DNA from: Alphaproteobacteria bacterium
GTDB lineage: Bacteria > Pseudomonadota > Alphaproteobacteria > Micavibrionales > UBA1664
DNA: 42,234 nucleotides
NCBI GenBank assembly: GCA_018969935.1
Contig: JAGWXJ010000002.1
Span: 1 to 42,234, forward strand
Direction: 5' to 3'
Shown here: in pieces, positions 1-7,279 of the stretch
Numbering within the stretch: position 1 is the first letter of the stretch
How the letters are laid out: each line of letters opens with the position of its first letter
Translations under genes and position numbers: made by a program
Notes under the pieces: generated by a model
Told to the model about the DNA's origin: nothing
Database searches by the model: none
The model's input: the letters and a program-made list of their open reading frames with translations, nothing else

Positions 1-95
1 GCACGCCCAACTGGTTCAAAAACAAAGCCTTCGGTTGCTTCCAGAACGGTACCGGTGGTCATTACGTGTTCTTCTACACGCTGGTCGAGCGCTAA
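1..95 (+). CDS. C-terminal end of an unrecognised protein (5' truncated by window)
   Basis: An open frame enters from the left edge (first full codon at base 3) and stops at TAA 93-95, encoding about 30 residues that are aromatic- and glycine-rich and end in FFYTLVER. It is followed within 30 bases by a strong rho-independent terminator, so it is the last gene of its transcript. The fragment is too short to assign a family. Its position just before a pilin-like gene hints at a surface or secreted protein, which is inference only. Confidence 0.6.
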   Translation, partial: TPNWFKNKAFGCFQNGTGGHYVFFYTLVER

Positions 96-120
96 TAAAA
101 TCGCGCTTTAAGTGTTTCGC

Positions 121-150
121 GACAGGCCCTATGATGGGCCTGTCTTTTTT
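121..150 (+). terminator. rho-independent terminator
   Basis: A perfect 9-bp stem (GACAGGCCC / GGGCCTGTC) with a 6-base loop is followed directly by six T residues. It closes the gene that ends at 95 and separates it from the pilin-like gene at 168. Confidence 0.9.
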
Positions 151-167
151 AGAAGAAGGGCCAAGCC

Positions 168-836
168 ATGAATATGCACAGCACTGCCCGCGGCAGCGCG
201 CTTATATACATCCTGATTGCTATTGCTTTGATTGCTGCGCTTACGGCGTCGTTCATGCAGCCGGCCACGCAGCAAACCCGCACGCAAAACAGCTTCAAGC
301 TTGCGGCTGAACTCAACGGGCAGGTGCAAATGGTGCGCGCCGCCATTCAGGATTGCATTTTGCAGTATCCGCAAGGGGATGGGTCCATCAACGTGGCAGG
401 GTACCACCCCAACTATCCGCTCGAGCCGGATTCAACATACTTCCCCACATCGCCTGCCATTCGTGCGGCTGATAAAAACGTGGCCAACCTGCGCTGCCCC
501 GGCAATAACCCCGGCAGCCCCAACCAAGCACAGCACTCGCAAATTTTTGGCGGTTCTACAGGCCGTTTCATGCCTGCCATGCCGGCACTGTTTAACCCCT
601 GGACATACCGCAACGGCACGAACATGACTATCGACGGCGTGACGTTTACCGGCGTCTTCTTCCAGACAACGACGACCAATACGGATGCCTACCTTTCTGA
701 AGCCATGCAGAAGGTTGATGCGCAATTCACGCAGTGCGAGGCCGATTATGTTGACGGCACCGGTAGCAACGGTTGTCCTGCCTCCACCAAGTGCCTGCGC
801 ATCTGGGTCAAGCGCGTGGCGCCTGCCTGCCCGTAA
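168..836 (+). CDS. pilin-like or secreted protein with N-terminal membrane helix, unknown function
   Basis: The 222-residue product starts with a short polar segment (MNMHSTARGS) followed by a hydrophobic helix at about residues 11-31. The rest is a Cys-, Asn- and Thr-rich domain with no repeats. The layout (short basic leader, Gly-Ser, then a long helix merging into an amphipathic stretch) resembles type IV pilins and pseudopilins. The canonical glutamate five residues after the processing site is not present. Six cysteines in the distal domain suggest disulfides in the periplasm or outside the cell. The start is supported by AGAAGAAGGG just upstream. It sits right after a terminator and runs convergently into the channel gene 11 bases downstream. 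I do not recognise a specific family. Confidence 0.7.
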   Translation: MNMHSTARGSALIYILIAIALIAALTASFMQPATQQTRTQNSFKLAAELNGQVQMVRAAIQDCILQYPQGDGSINVAGYHPNYPLEPDSTYFPTSPAIRAADKNVANLRCPGNNPGSPNQAQHSQIFGGSTGRFMPAMPALFNPWTYRNGTNMTIDGVTFTGVFFQTTTTNTDAYLSEAMQKVDAQFTQCEADYVDGTGSNGCPASTKCLRIWVKRVAPACP

Positions 837-847
837 TAGCTGGCTGA

Positions 848-1339
848 TTATTGGGGATGGTCAGATGACCTGCGGCGGTATCCGCCGTGGGGCAGCGGCC
901 AGAATTTTTCCATTGCCAGATACGTGAACGAGGCTGTCCAGGCAATCAGGACAAGGCCGTTCAATACTTCAGCCGCGGCCAGCATGCGGATGTTTTCCGT
1001 CGGGGTCAAGTCACCGAAACCGAGTGAGGTATATGTGGTTGCGGAGAAGTACAAACAATCCAGAAACGTATCGTAGGAAAGGCCAACCGATTTGCCTTGG
1101 CCTACGATTGCGCCGATTTTCGTGAAATTCTCGATACCGAAATAGACCAGCGAATAGAGCCAGATGCTAAGGATATGGCTTAGAAAAATGGGGCCAATAA
1201 GCAAAGGCACCCGCAGGCGTGGCTGCATGGTTAGCTTTGGCAATTTTTCCCAGATAATGCGCATGATTTCATAGGCTATCAGGCAGCAGATGCCGACAGT
1301 GATTGCGGCGGTCATGGATACAACGATAAAAGCGGTCAT
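848..1339 (-). CDS. two-transmembrane-segment potassium channel (Ion_trans_2 type)
   Basis: The 163-residue membrane protein has hydrophobic segments at about 3-28, 43-68 and 121-145, with a re-entrant pore loop between the last two. The selectivity-filter region reads TTYTSLGFGDLTP (residues 101-113), matching the TVGYGD-type filter of K+ channels with SLGFGD in place of TVGYGD. No cytoplasmic RCK or cyclic-nucleotide domain follows; only about 18 charged residues trail the last helix. It is therefore a minimal pore subunit, expected to tetramerise in the inner membrane and pass potassium. It lies 24 bases downstream of the hybrid kinase on the same strand, so the two may be co-transcribed. 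Confidence 0.85.
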   Translation of the reverse strand: MTAFIVVSMTAAITVGICCLIAYEIMRIIWEKLPKLTMQPRLRVPLLIGPIFLSHILSIWLYSLVYFGIENFTKIGAIVGQGKSVGLSYDTFLDCLYFSATTYTSLGFGDLTPTENIRMLAAAEVLNGLVLIAWTASFTYLAMEKFWPLPHGGYRRRSSDHPQ

Positions 1340-1363
1340 GAGGTAAGGTTAGGCTAAAACTTT

Positions 1364-3679
1364 TCAGGCTGCATACTTTTTGGTCAATTCCGCGACTTCT
1401 TTTACGATGCGGGCAAATTCGTATTCGACACCATTGACGAGGCTCTCGCATTTATCGAGTTCGGGCGCTTTTTCCTGCAGTTCGGCGGCTACATCCCCCA
1501 AGGCCACACAACAGGCGGAACGGGCCGCACCTTTGAGGCTGTGCGCGGCTTCTTCCAGATCGTGCGCGTTGTCGGTATCGAATGCCTTGCGGACACGGGC
1601 CACCAGAGGTTTTGTCATTTCGGCAAACATGCCGACCATTTCGATGGTACCGGCATCAACCGCGCCCATCTGGGTTTGCATGGCTTCCAGATCAATAGCG
1701 GGTTTTTCGGCAGGGGATTTGTTTGAATTATCGGCGGCCTCGGCCTTTTTCTGGGATTCCAGAGCCTCGATACCCTGATTTTCCGTCATCAGGCCCCAAC
1801 GCACCAGCAGGTGGCGGAGTTGACCGAGCGATACGGGCTTGAGGAGGCATTCATCGAAGCCTTCCTTGAGGTAATACTGGCGCTGGGCCATTTGTACGTC
1901 GGCTGTCAGGACAATCACGGGGAAATGCCCGAGCGACGGATCGGCTTTTTCACGGTCACGGATTTCTTTGATGAGCATGTAGCCGTCCATCTCGGGCATA
2001 TGGAGATCGGAGAACATGATGCCGTATTTGCCGGTTTCGAGGGCGTTCAAGGCCTCGACACCGTTCAGGGCAAAATCGACTTCGAGGTCGGTCATGGAGG
2101 CGATTTGCTTCTGGAGGATGTTGCGGACGAAATCCGTATCCTCGGCAATCAGCAGGCGGCGCGGGCCTGCCAGCACTTGCCCGCCTGTCTGTTTGGCAGT
2201 GCCTTTGACGGCTTCGCCCAGACCCAAGCGGCTCGCCGGTTTGGAAAGATATGTTGCGCCCATGGAGCGCAAGGCATGCTGCAAACTGAAATCATCGTGC
2301 ACGGTGTACATGACAAGGCCCGTGAAGGGGCGGATGAGGGATATCTCCTTCATCAGCTCCAGCCCCGTGCCATCGGGTAGGCCCTGATCGATGACGGCGA
2401 CATCGAAGGGGCGGCGTTTAATGAGGTCGAGGGCCTCTTGATAGAAGGAACAGGCCTCGACATCGGCGCCCATGGATTTGAGGGAGGATACGATTTCCTT
2501 CTGGCCTTGCGGGTGGTCTTCCACCACCAGTACTGCCAAGCCATCGAGGGAGGGTAGTTTGGCGTTGGCATCCATGGATGTAACGGCCTGCGTGGGGATT
2601 TCGAACCAGAAGGTCGAGCCTTTGCCAACAGTAGAATAGACGCCGATTTCACCGCCCATGAGGGTGATAAGCTTTTTGCAGATGGATAGGCCGAGGCCGG
2701 TGCCGCCGAATTTGCGGGTTGTCGTGTTGTCAGCCTGTACGAAGGCCTGAAAGAGCTTGTCACAGACTTCCTGCGGCATGCCCATGCCCGTGTCGGTTAC
2801 CTCGAAACGGAGGACGATGCCATCGGGTGTTGTGGGTTTTACGCGCTCGGCCTTGGCGGTTACGCGCAGGGTGACCGAGCCTTCCTTCGTGAATTTGAGC
2901 GAGTTGCTCATGAAGTTGATGATGATCTGGCGCAGGCGTTTGGGGTCACCTTTGATAACGAAGGGTACGCCTTGTTCGATATCATCGAGCAGGGCCACGT
3001 TGCCGTGGCGTTTGACGGACAGTGCCTCGATGGTGCCGCGGCAAAGCATGCGGACAGGGACTTCGAAGATATCGAGTTCCATTTTGTCGGCATCGAGTTT
3101 GGCGAGATCGAGGACGTCATCCAGAATTTCAAGGAGACCGTGGGCGGATGTTTTGGCCGTGTTGATCATTTCCTCGATGTTGGGGGCGATTTTTTCCTGC
3201 CCGATAAGTTCAAGGAAACCGAAAACCGCCTGCATTGGCGTGCGGATTTCGTGGCTCATGGTGGCCAGCAGGTTGGATTTCATTTGCGCGGCGGCCTCGG
3301 AAGCCCTGATGGCCTCGCGCAGTTTTTCCTCGGAAGCCTTGATGGTTGTCATATCGACGAACCAGAGGGCGTAGGAGGGGGCACCCTTGTAGTTGAGTAA
3401 TTCGCCCTTCACCTTGAGCGTGCGGTCAATTTTGCTGCCTACGATCTGGACCACGACCTCCTGCTCGAAGGAGCGGGGGTGGTTGTAGAGCACCATTTCG
3501 AGCTCAGGGCCCAGAAAGTCCACAAGGGGTTGTTTGTTGATGATGCCGCGGTAGCCGATAAGCGGGCCGAAGGCAGGGTTGGCGTAGGTAATCGTATAGT
3601 CGCGGCCATTAACAAGGCAGAACCCGAAGGGTGCGGTATCGATTACAGAAAGAAAATCCGTTTGCTGCCCTTCAAGCAT
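1364..3679 (-). CDS. hybrid sensor histidine kinase: PAS-HisKA-HATPase-REC-REC-HPt
   Basis: The 771-residue protein has no membrane helix and is probably cytoplasmic. In order it shows a PAS domain (about 10-110), a HisKA dimerisation domain with phospho-acceptor His143 in SHEIRTP, a HATPase domain with the DTGMGMP and FGGTGLGLSI boxes, and two receivers. Both receivers are intact (VIDQGLPD and FSDLHMPEMD; switch lysines in LSKP and LLKP). A C-terminal HPt domain carries His713 in AAHSLKGAARS. All elements of a His-Asp-His relay are thus on one chain. The output partner is not evident here; a CtrA-family regulator elsewhere is a reasonable guess. The ATG at 3679 has no strong Shine-Dalgarno site. 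A TATAAT-like element on the minus strand (3706-3711) could be its -10. Confidence 0.93.
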   Translation of the reverse strand: MLEGQQTDFLSVIDTAPFGFCLVNGRDYTITYANPAFGPLIGYRGIINKQPLVDFLGPELEMVLYNHPRSFEQEVVVQIVGSKIDRTLKVKGELLNYKGAPSYALWFVDMTTIKASEEKLREAIRASEAAAQMKSNLLATMSHEIRTPMQAVFGFLELIGQEKIAPNIEEMINTAKTSAHGLLEILDDVLDLAKLDADKMELDIFEVPVRMLCRGTIEALSVKRHGNVALLDDIEQGVPFVIKGDPKRLRQIIINFMSNSLKFTKEGSVTLRVTAKAERVKPTTPDGIVLRFEVTDTGMGMPQEVCDKLFQAFVQADNTTTRKFGGTGLGLSICKKLITLMGGEIGVYSTVGKGSTFWFEIPTQAVTSMDANAKLPSLDGLAVLVVEDHPQGQKEIVSSLKSMGADVEACSFYQEALDLIKRRPFDVAVIDQGLPDGTGLELMKEISLIRPFTGLVMYTVHDDFSLQHALRSMGATYLSKPASRLGLGEAVKGTAKQTGGQVLAGPRRLLIAEDTDFVRNILQKQIASMTDLEVDFALNGVEALNALETGKYGIMFSDLHMPEMDGYMLIKEIRDREKADPSLGHFPVIVLTADVQMAQRQYYLKEGFDECLLKPVSLGQLRHLLVRWGLMTENQGIEALESQKKAEAADNSNKSPAEKPAIDLEAMQTQMGAVDAGTIEMVGMFAEMTKPLVARVRKAFDTDNAHDLEEAAHSLKGAARSACCVALGDVAAELQEKAPELDKCESLVNGVEYEFARIVKEVAELTKKYAA

Positions 3680-3705
3680 CGCCCATACCGCTTTTGCAAT
3701 GGAAA

Positions 3706-3711
3706 ATTATA
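3706..3711 (-). promoter_or_regulatory. possible -10 element for the hybrid kinase gene
   Basis: Reading the minus strand, TATAAT lies 27 bases before the kinase ATG. No good -35 match lies 16-18 bases upstream, so this is only a candidate. It sits in the 135-base divergent region shared with asd. Confidence 0.3.
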
Positions 3712-3814
3712 CCTCACTATTTTACATGATTTGGGGCGGGGCATCCATAGCTAGAAATGTATTGGACATTCGGTGTTATGGATGATTTTATGACGCCGAA
3801 ACAAGGAGTTTGCC

Positions 3815-4828
3815 ATGGGTTATACGGTTGCAGTTGTCGGGGCTACGGGGGTTGTGGGGCATGAAATGCTGGCCACTTTGGAAGCGCGCGCCTTCAACGC
3901 CGACAAGGTGATACCGCTGGCTTCCCGCCAGTCGGCTGGGCGGCAGGTATCCTATGGCGAAAAGGAAGTCCTGAAGGTGCAGGCTTTGGACGATTTTGAC
4001 TTCAAGGGCGTTGATATCGTGCTTTCATCGGCCGGGGCCAAAGTATCGGCCGAATTCGCGCCGCGCGCCGCCAAGGCTGGCGCCGTGGTGATTGATAATA
4101 CCAGCCATTTCAGGATGGACCCCGATGTGCCGCTGGTAGTACCCGAGGTAAACCCAGAGGCTATAGCCGGTTACAAGAAGAAGGGCATTATTGCCAACCC
4201 CAATTGCTCGACCATCCAGATGGTTGTGGCGCTCAAACCGCTACATGACCTCGCGACGGTAAAACGCGTGGTTGTGGCGACCTACCAATCGGTATCAGGC
4301 GCCGGCAAGGATGCTATGGACGAGCTGTTCGAGCAGTCTCGCAAATTTTTCGTGTCCGATTCCATGGAGAGCCAGATTTTCTCCAAGCAGATTGCTTTTA
4401 ACGTTATTCCGCAAATCGATGTTTTCATGGATGACGGTGCTACCAAGGAAGAATGGAAGATGATGGTGGAAACCAAGAAAATCCTTGGCCCGAACATCAA
4501 GGTGGCCGCCACGTGCGTACGCGTGCCCACGTTTATAGGCCATGCGGAGGCCGTGAATGTGGAATTTGAAAACGAGATGACGCCCATGATGGCGCGTGCC
4601 GCATGGAAAAAGTTCAAAGGCGTCAGTGTTATCGAGCGCGAAAGCGAAATGGAATTTATAACCCCCGCCGAAATTGCCGGCGAGGATGATGTATTCGTAT
4701 CCCGCGTGCGCGCCGACCAGACCGTTGATAACGGCCTGTCCTTCTGGTGTGTGGCAGATAACCTGCGTAAGGGGGCTGCGCTTAACGCCGTCCAGATTGC
4801 CGAAGTATTAACCAAAGACTATCTGTAA
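3815..4828 (+). CDS. asd: aspartate-semialdehyde dehydrogenase
   Basis: The enzyme makes L-aspartate 4-semialdehyde from aspartyl phosphate with NADPH. This is the branch point to lysine/diaminopimelate, threonine and methionine, and it acts in the cytoplasm. The 337-residue product has the N-terminal nucleotide-binding motif VVGATGVVG (7-15) and the catalytic cysteine Cys131 in NPNCSTIQ, followed by the dimerisation domain. Length and motifs match the family. The ATG at 3815 follows a clear AAGGAG 8 bases upstream. The gene is divergent from the hybrid kinase across 135 bases and is followed at once by a DUF3147 membrane gene, probably in the same transcript. Confidence 0.97.
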   Translation: MGYTVAVVGATGVVGHEMLATLEARAFNADKVIPLASRQSAGRQVSYGEKEVLKVQALDDFDFKGVDIVLSSAGAKVSAEFAPRAAKAGAVVIDNTSHFRMDPDVPLVVPEVNPEAIAGYKKKGIIANPNCSTIQMVVALKPLHDLATVKRVVVATYQSVSGAGKDAMDELFEQSRKFFVSDSMESQIFSKQIAFNVIPQIDVFMDDGATKEEWKMMVETKKILGPNIKVAATCVRVPTFIGHAEAVNVEFENEMTPMMARAAWKKFKGVSVIERESEMEFITPAEIAGEDDVFVSRVRADQTVDNGLSFWCVADNLRKGAALNAVQIAEVLTKDYL

Positions 4829-4840
4829 GTGGGTTTGCCG

Positions 4841-5194
4841 ATGATGCTTGTGGTCAAGGCTGTGGTATCTGGTTTGCTTATCGCGCTGGCAAGCGAGATG
4901 GCCAAACGTTCGCCGCTTTGGGGCTCGGTCCTTGTATCCATTCCGCTAACATCGCTTCTGACAGCCATGTGGATTCATATTGAATCGGCGGATCTAGAGC
5001 GTAATGCCGTGTTCCTTCGCAATGTTTTCTGGGCGCATTTGCCTACCCTGACATTTTTTATCCTGTGCCCGATCATGTTGCGCCAAGGAATCAATTTCTG
5101 GGTCAGTATTTTCTTTTCACTGGCGGTTACGGCCGCTGTCTTTTTCGCGTATGCCGCCATCCTGCGGCATTTTGGAATACGCATTACCGAGTAA
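4841..5194 (+). CDS. DUF3147 family small integral membrane protein
   Basis: About 117 residues make four hydrophobic segments. The pattern SEMAKRSPLWGSVLVSIPLTS near the N-terminus, then an MWIHIES motif, is characteristic of DUF3147 proteins. Their biochemical role is unknown to me. The frame is open from a GTG at 4829, directly abutting the asd stop codon; the ATGs at 4841 and 4844 are likelier starts because they place the first helix near the terminus as in relatives. Translation is probably coupled to asd. No enzyme motif is visible. Confidence 0.8.
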   Translation: MMLVVKAVVSGLLIALASEMAKRSPLWGSVLVSIPLTSLLTAMWIHIESADLERNAVFLRNVFWAHLPTLTFFILCPIMLRQGINFWVSIFFSLAVTAAVFFAYAAILRHFGIRITE

Positions 5195-5236
5195 AAATTT
5201 CGCAACGCGGTAAGTTTGGGTAAGTAAAACCCATTC

Positions 5237-5252
5237 TTAACGATTTTTTAAC
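5237..5252. promoter_or_regulatory. CtrA-type binding box upstream of the ptsN-like gene
   Basis: TTAACGATTTTTTAAC fits the CtrA consensus TTAA-N7-TTAAC exactly. It lies 89 bases before the ptsN-like start in a 146-base intergenic region. A further TTAAC half-site is at about 5262-5266. A nearly identical box (14 of 16 bases) lies upstream of ftsK. Confidence 0.65.
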
Positions 5253-5340
5253 AGTTGAGAATTAACAAAGAAACCTTGCCAGTAACGCGGCATTTTGTCT
5301 AAGTTCGCGCCACCAAAACGTCGCGTAGGATTGATTCGTA

Positions 5341-5814
5341 ATGAGCATTCCATTTCCACTTCCCGACAGTATTTTCTACTCCCTTCGTGCCAGCCACCCG
5401 CGTGAAGTATTCAGGCAGATTGCCCACGAACTGGAAACCAATTGCGGCTTACGCGCCGAACCTGCGATAGAACTTCTGATGGCATCGGAAGCTGCGGGTG
5501 GTAGCGCCATCGGTGACGGGGTTGCCGTTATCAGCTGCCGTGCGCCTACGACTCTTGTGCTTAACCGCGTGTGTGCCTTTGCCCGCCTTGTGAAGCCTGT
5601 GGCTTTCAAAGGTGTGGAAACGCACCCGTGCGATCTGGTTTATGTGCTGATTTCACCGGAAGACGAGGCGCAGAAACACTTGCGTGATCTTTCGACCATC
5701 ATCAGGGCATTTCGTGACCATGACTTTACAGCGCGTTTGCGCGCTGAAACGGCCAGCGAAAGACTGATGAACCTTTTCAAGGCGCGTGACGGCGCTTTGC
5801 GCGCAGCCGCCTAA
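5341..5814 (+). CDS. PtsN-like EIIA-Ntr domain protein lacking the phospho-acceptor histidine
   Basis: The 157 residues align over their whole length with PtsN (EIIA of the nitrogen PTS), which normally takes phosphate from NPr on a histidine in GIAIPH. Here the segment reads IGDGVAVISC (57-66), so Ser65 stands in the histidine position and the preceding Pro is Ile. The downstream KHLRDLS region, which in PtsN carries the supporting histidine of the active site, is kept. The fold is probably intact but the standard phosphotransfer is not possible. In most proteobacteria ptsN follows rpoN-hpf; here it stands alone 5 kb away with its own CtrA-type box. It may act as an unphosphorylatable binding partner. 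Whether a canonical PtsN exists elsewhere cannot be seen. Confidence 0.82.
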   Translation: MSIPFPLPDSIFYSLRASHPREVFRQIAHELETNCGLRAEPAIELLMASEAAGGSAIGDGVAVISCRAPTTLVLNRVCAFARLVKPVAFKGVETHPCDLVYVLISPEDEAQKHLRDLSTIIRAFRDHDFTARLRAETASERLMNLFKARDGALRAAA

Positions 5815-5824
5815 ACCCCGCAAT

Positions 5825-6043
5825 TTACTGGACGACTACCGGAAAGAGATTCATGCCCTGTGCGGTTTGCATCGCATGGGCTTCCGTATCCTCGGCGGCA
5901 ATGCGCTCACCGTTTGCGCCGTAGATGGTGTAGGCATCGGCGCCTTCTTCATGAGTTTTCTTTACGTAGGCCACAACTGACTGGCCAAAATTCGCAAAAT
6001 CGCCCGTTGCCGCAAGTTTCAATGTAACCGTTTGCGTTTTCAT
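5825..6043 (-). CDS. DUF1150 family protein, partner gene of hsp20
   Basis: The 72-residue product has the FGQSVVAYVKK and AYTIYGANGERIA segments typical of DUF1150, a small alphaproteobacterial family regularly encoded next to Hsp20 genes. Function is unknown; a role alongside the small heat-shock protein is inferred from context. The start ATG (6043-6041) overlaps the hsp20 stop by one base (TGATG), with GGAGGG about 7 bases upstream, so the two are translationally coupled. A GTG one codon earlier is possible. It converges on the ptsN-like gene with only 10 bases between the stops. Confidence 0.85.
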   Translation of the reverse strand: MKTQTVTLKLAATGDFANFGQSVVAYVKKTHEEGADAYTIYGANGERIAAEDTEAHAMQTAQGMNLFPVVVQ

Positions 6044-6492
6044 CACTTGCCCTCCACGTCTATAACCTGTTCGCCGTTTTTATCAGCCTTGGAAATCTTT
6101 ATTTTCTGCACCTGAGGTTCGGGCACAACGCGCTTCAAATCAATGTGCAGCAAGCCATTATCCAACACTGCGCCAGTAATTTCAATTCCATCGGCCAATA
6201 CGAAACTACGCTGGAACTGACGTGCGGCTATGCCGCGGTGAAGGAAGATGCGCGAAGGGTCATCCTGCTGGCGGCCACGGATGTTGAGCTGGTTATTTTC
6301 CATTTCAACATCCAGTTCATCCATTGAAAAGCCGGCAACGGCCAACGTAATGCGCAGGCCGTATTCGCCAATCTGTTCAATGTTGTAGGGGGGGTAGCCA
6401 TCGCCCGATTTTTTCAGGCGTTCGAAAGAGCGTTCGATGTGGTCGAACCCTAAAAACAGGGGGCTGTCGAGGAGAGTCAGTCGTGTGGTCAT
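6043..6492 (-). CDS. small heat shock protein, Hsp20/IbpA family
   Basis: This ATP-independent holdase of 149 residues keeps unfolding proteins soluble in the cytoplasm. The alpha-crystallin domain spans about 35-130: it begins at YPPYNIEQ, contains the LAVAGFSMDELDVE strand pair and ends with the DNGLLHIDLKR signature. The N-terminal segment LLDSPLFLGFDHIERSFERL is typical of the alphaproteobacterial class A proteins. Expression is probably heat-controlled twice: a sigma-32-like promoter at 6561-6586 and a ROSE-like thermometer that masks the AAGGA ribosome site. DUF1150 follows in the same transcript. Confidence 0.93.
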   Translation of the reverse strand: MTTRLTLLDSPLFLGFDHIERSFERLKKSGDGYPPYNIEQIGEYGLRITLAVAGFSMDELDVEMENNQLNIRGRQQDDPSRIFLHRGIAARQFQRSFVLADGIEITGAVLDNGLLHIDLKRVVPEPQVQKIKISKADKNGEQVIDVEGK

Positions 6493-6547
6493 AAGCTGTT
6501 GTCCTTTTCAAAGCGACATTGTCGGCCAACCCATGAAGGCGCCAGCC
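6493..6547 (-). ncRNA. candidate ROSE-like RNA thermometer in the hsp20 5' UTR
   Basis: On the minus strand, the segment just before the hsp20 ATG contains UCGCU followed by AGGA in a short hairpin (6500-6518: UGUCGCUU-UGA-AAAGGACA). This agrees with the ROSE motif U(U/C)GCU paired to the Shine-Dalgarno AGGA, including a G opposite G. A second upstream stem, GGCUGGC with GUUGGCC, spans 6524-6547. Such elements block ribosome binding at low temperature and melt on heating. The identification rests on motif and position only. Confidence 0.55.
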
Positions 6548-6560
6548 ATACCCCTATTAT

Positions 6561-6586
6561 ATGGGGGCAGCAGACCAAAAATCAAA
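6561..6586 (-). promoter_or_regulatory. sigma-32 (RpoH)-like heat-shock promoter of hsp20
   Basis: Minus-strand TTTGAT, 13 bases, then CCCCCATAT resembles the RpoH consensus CTTGAA-N13/14-CCCCAT. The C-rich -10 lies about 70 bases before the hsp20 start, leaving room for the thermometer leader. The -35 abuts the end of the zinc-finger gene. Confidence 0.6.
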
Positions 6587-6769
6587 TCAATGGCGGGGTT
6601 TGGTGCCAGTTTTGGTGAAAACGCGGCCGCAATAGCCGCAGGAAACCGTGTTTTTGCCGTCAAAGGTATAGAAAACCTGAGGGTGCCCCATGGGGCCTGA
6701 ACCGCCATCGCAGCAGACTTCATCGGTATCGGCGGGAACGGGGATGGTTTCTGCAGGTTTGTTTAACAT
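6587..6769 (-). CDS. zf-CHCC domain zinc-finger protein
   Basis: The 60-residue protein carries Cys20-(x8)-His29 and Cys44-x2-Cys47 in the order CCDGGSGPMGHP ... VSCGYCGRVF, the zf-CHCC pattern shared with the mitochondrial complex I subunit NDUFS6. Alphaproteobacterial members are small stand-alone proteins; a link to complex I is proposed for the family but not shown by this sequence. The gene runs in the same direction as hsp20, about 94 bases upstream of it. The hsp20 promoter seems to begin at its stop codon, so the two are probably separate transcripts. Confidence 0.88.
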   Translation of the reverse strand: MLNKPAETIPVPADTDEVCCDGGSGPMGHPQVFYTFDGKNTVSCGYCGRVFTKTGTKPRH

Positions 6770-6851
6770 AGCAATATCAAGGTGTTGTTTACGGTTTGGT
6801 TACTTTTGACAGGTATAACAATGGAGTGAAATCAATACGATATCAAGGCCC

Positions 6852-7256
6852 ATGACGCCCCAGCCTTCAAAACACCAGCCAAAACCGGTTTTCGTGGATA
6901 ACAGCGTGGCGGCCCAGCGCCCCGACCAGTATGTCGAGCTGACCGTCGATGCCCGCAAGGTACTGGCTGACTGGAAATCATCGCTTCTGGCGCACGAACT
7001 GCTGGATTCCAACGGGATGGTGAAGGGTGACGACCATCTTTCCGAAAGCCGCCTTGAAAAGCGCGATGCCGTACGCAGCCGCCTTGCCGCCCAGCAACCG
7101 CTTGAAAAACCCATCCTTGGTATCGGTATCTTTGACAATATCGAGATCGGTTCGGGATCCGATATCCTTGCCACGCTGGTGATGGAGGGGGTGACGCACC
7201 TGCCTGTCCATATCAGGAAGGCGCAGGCCCGCGATTTCGACCCCTTTAAAGTTTAG
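6852..7256 (+). CDS. hypothetical protein
   Basis: This is a 134-residue soluble protein with no signal peptide or membrane helix. The N-terminal 50 residues are polar and basic; the C-terminal half contains an ordered stretch, LGIGIFDNIEIGSGSDILA, and ends in VHIRKAQARDFDPFKV. I do not recognise the family. It lies 23 bases upstream of cysS on the same strand and is likely co-transcribed with it. Coding character (codon use and length without stop) is convincing; function is unknown. Confidence 0.7.
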   Translation: MTPQPSKHQPKPVFVDNSVAAQRPDQYVELTVDARKVLADWKSSLLAHELLDSNGMVKGDDHLSESRLEKRDAVRSRLAAQQPLEKPILGIGIFDNIEIGSGSDILATLVMEGVTHLPVHIRKAQARDFDPFKV

Positions 7257-7279
7257 TCTTTTTGCGGTTTACTGGCCGC

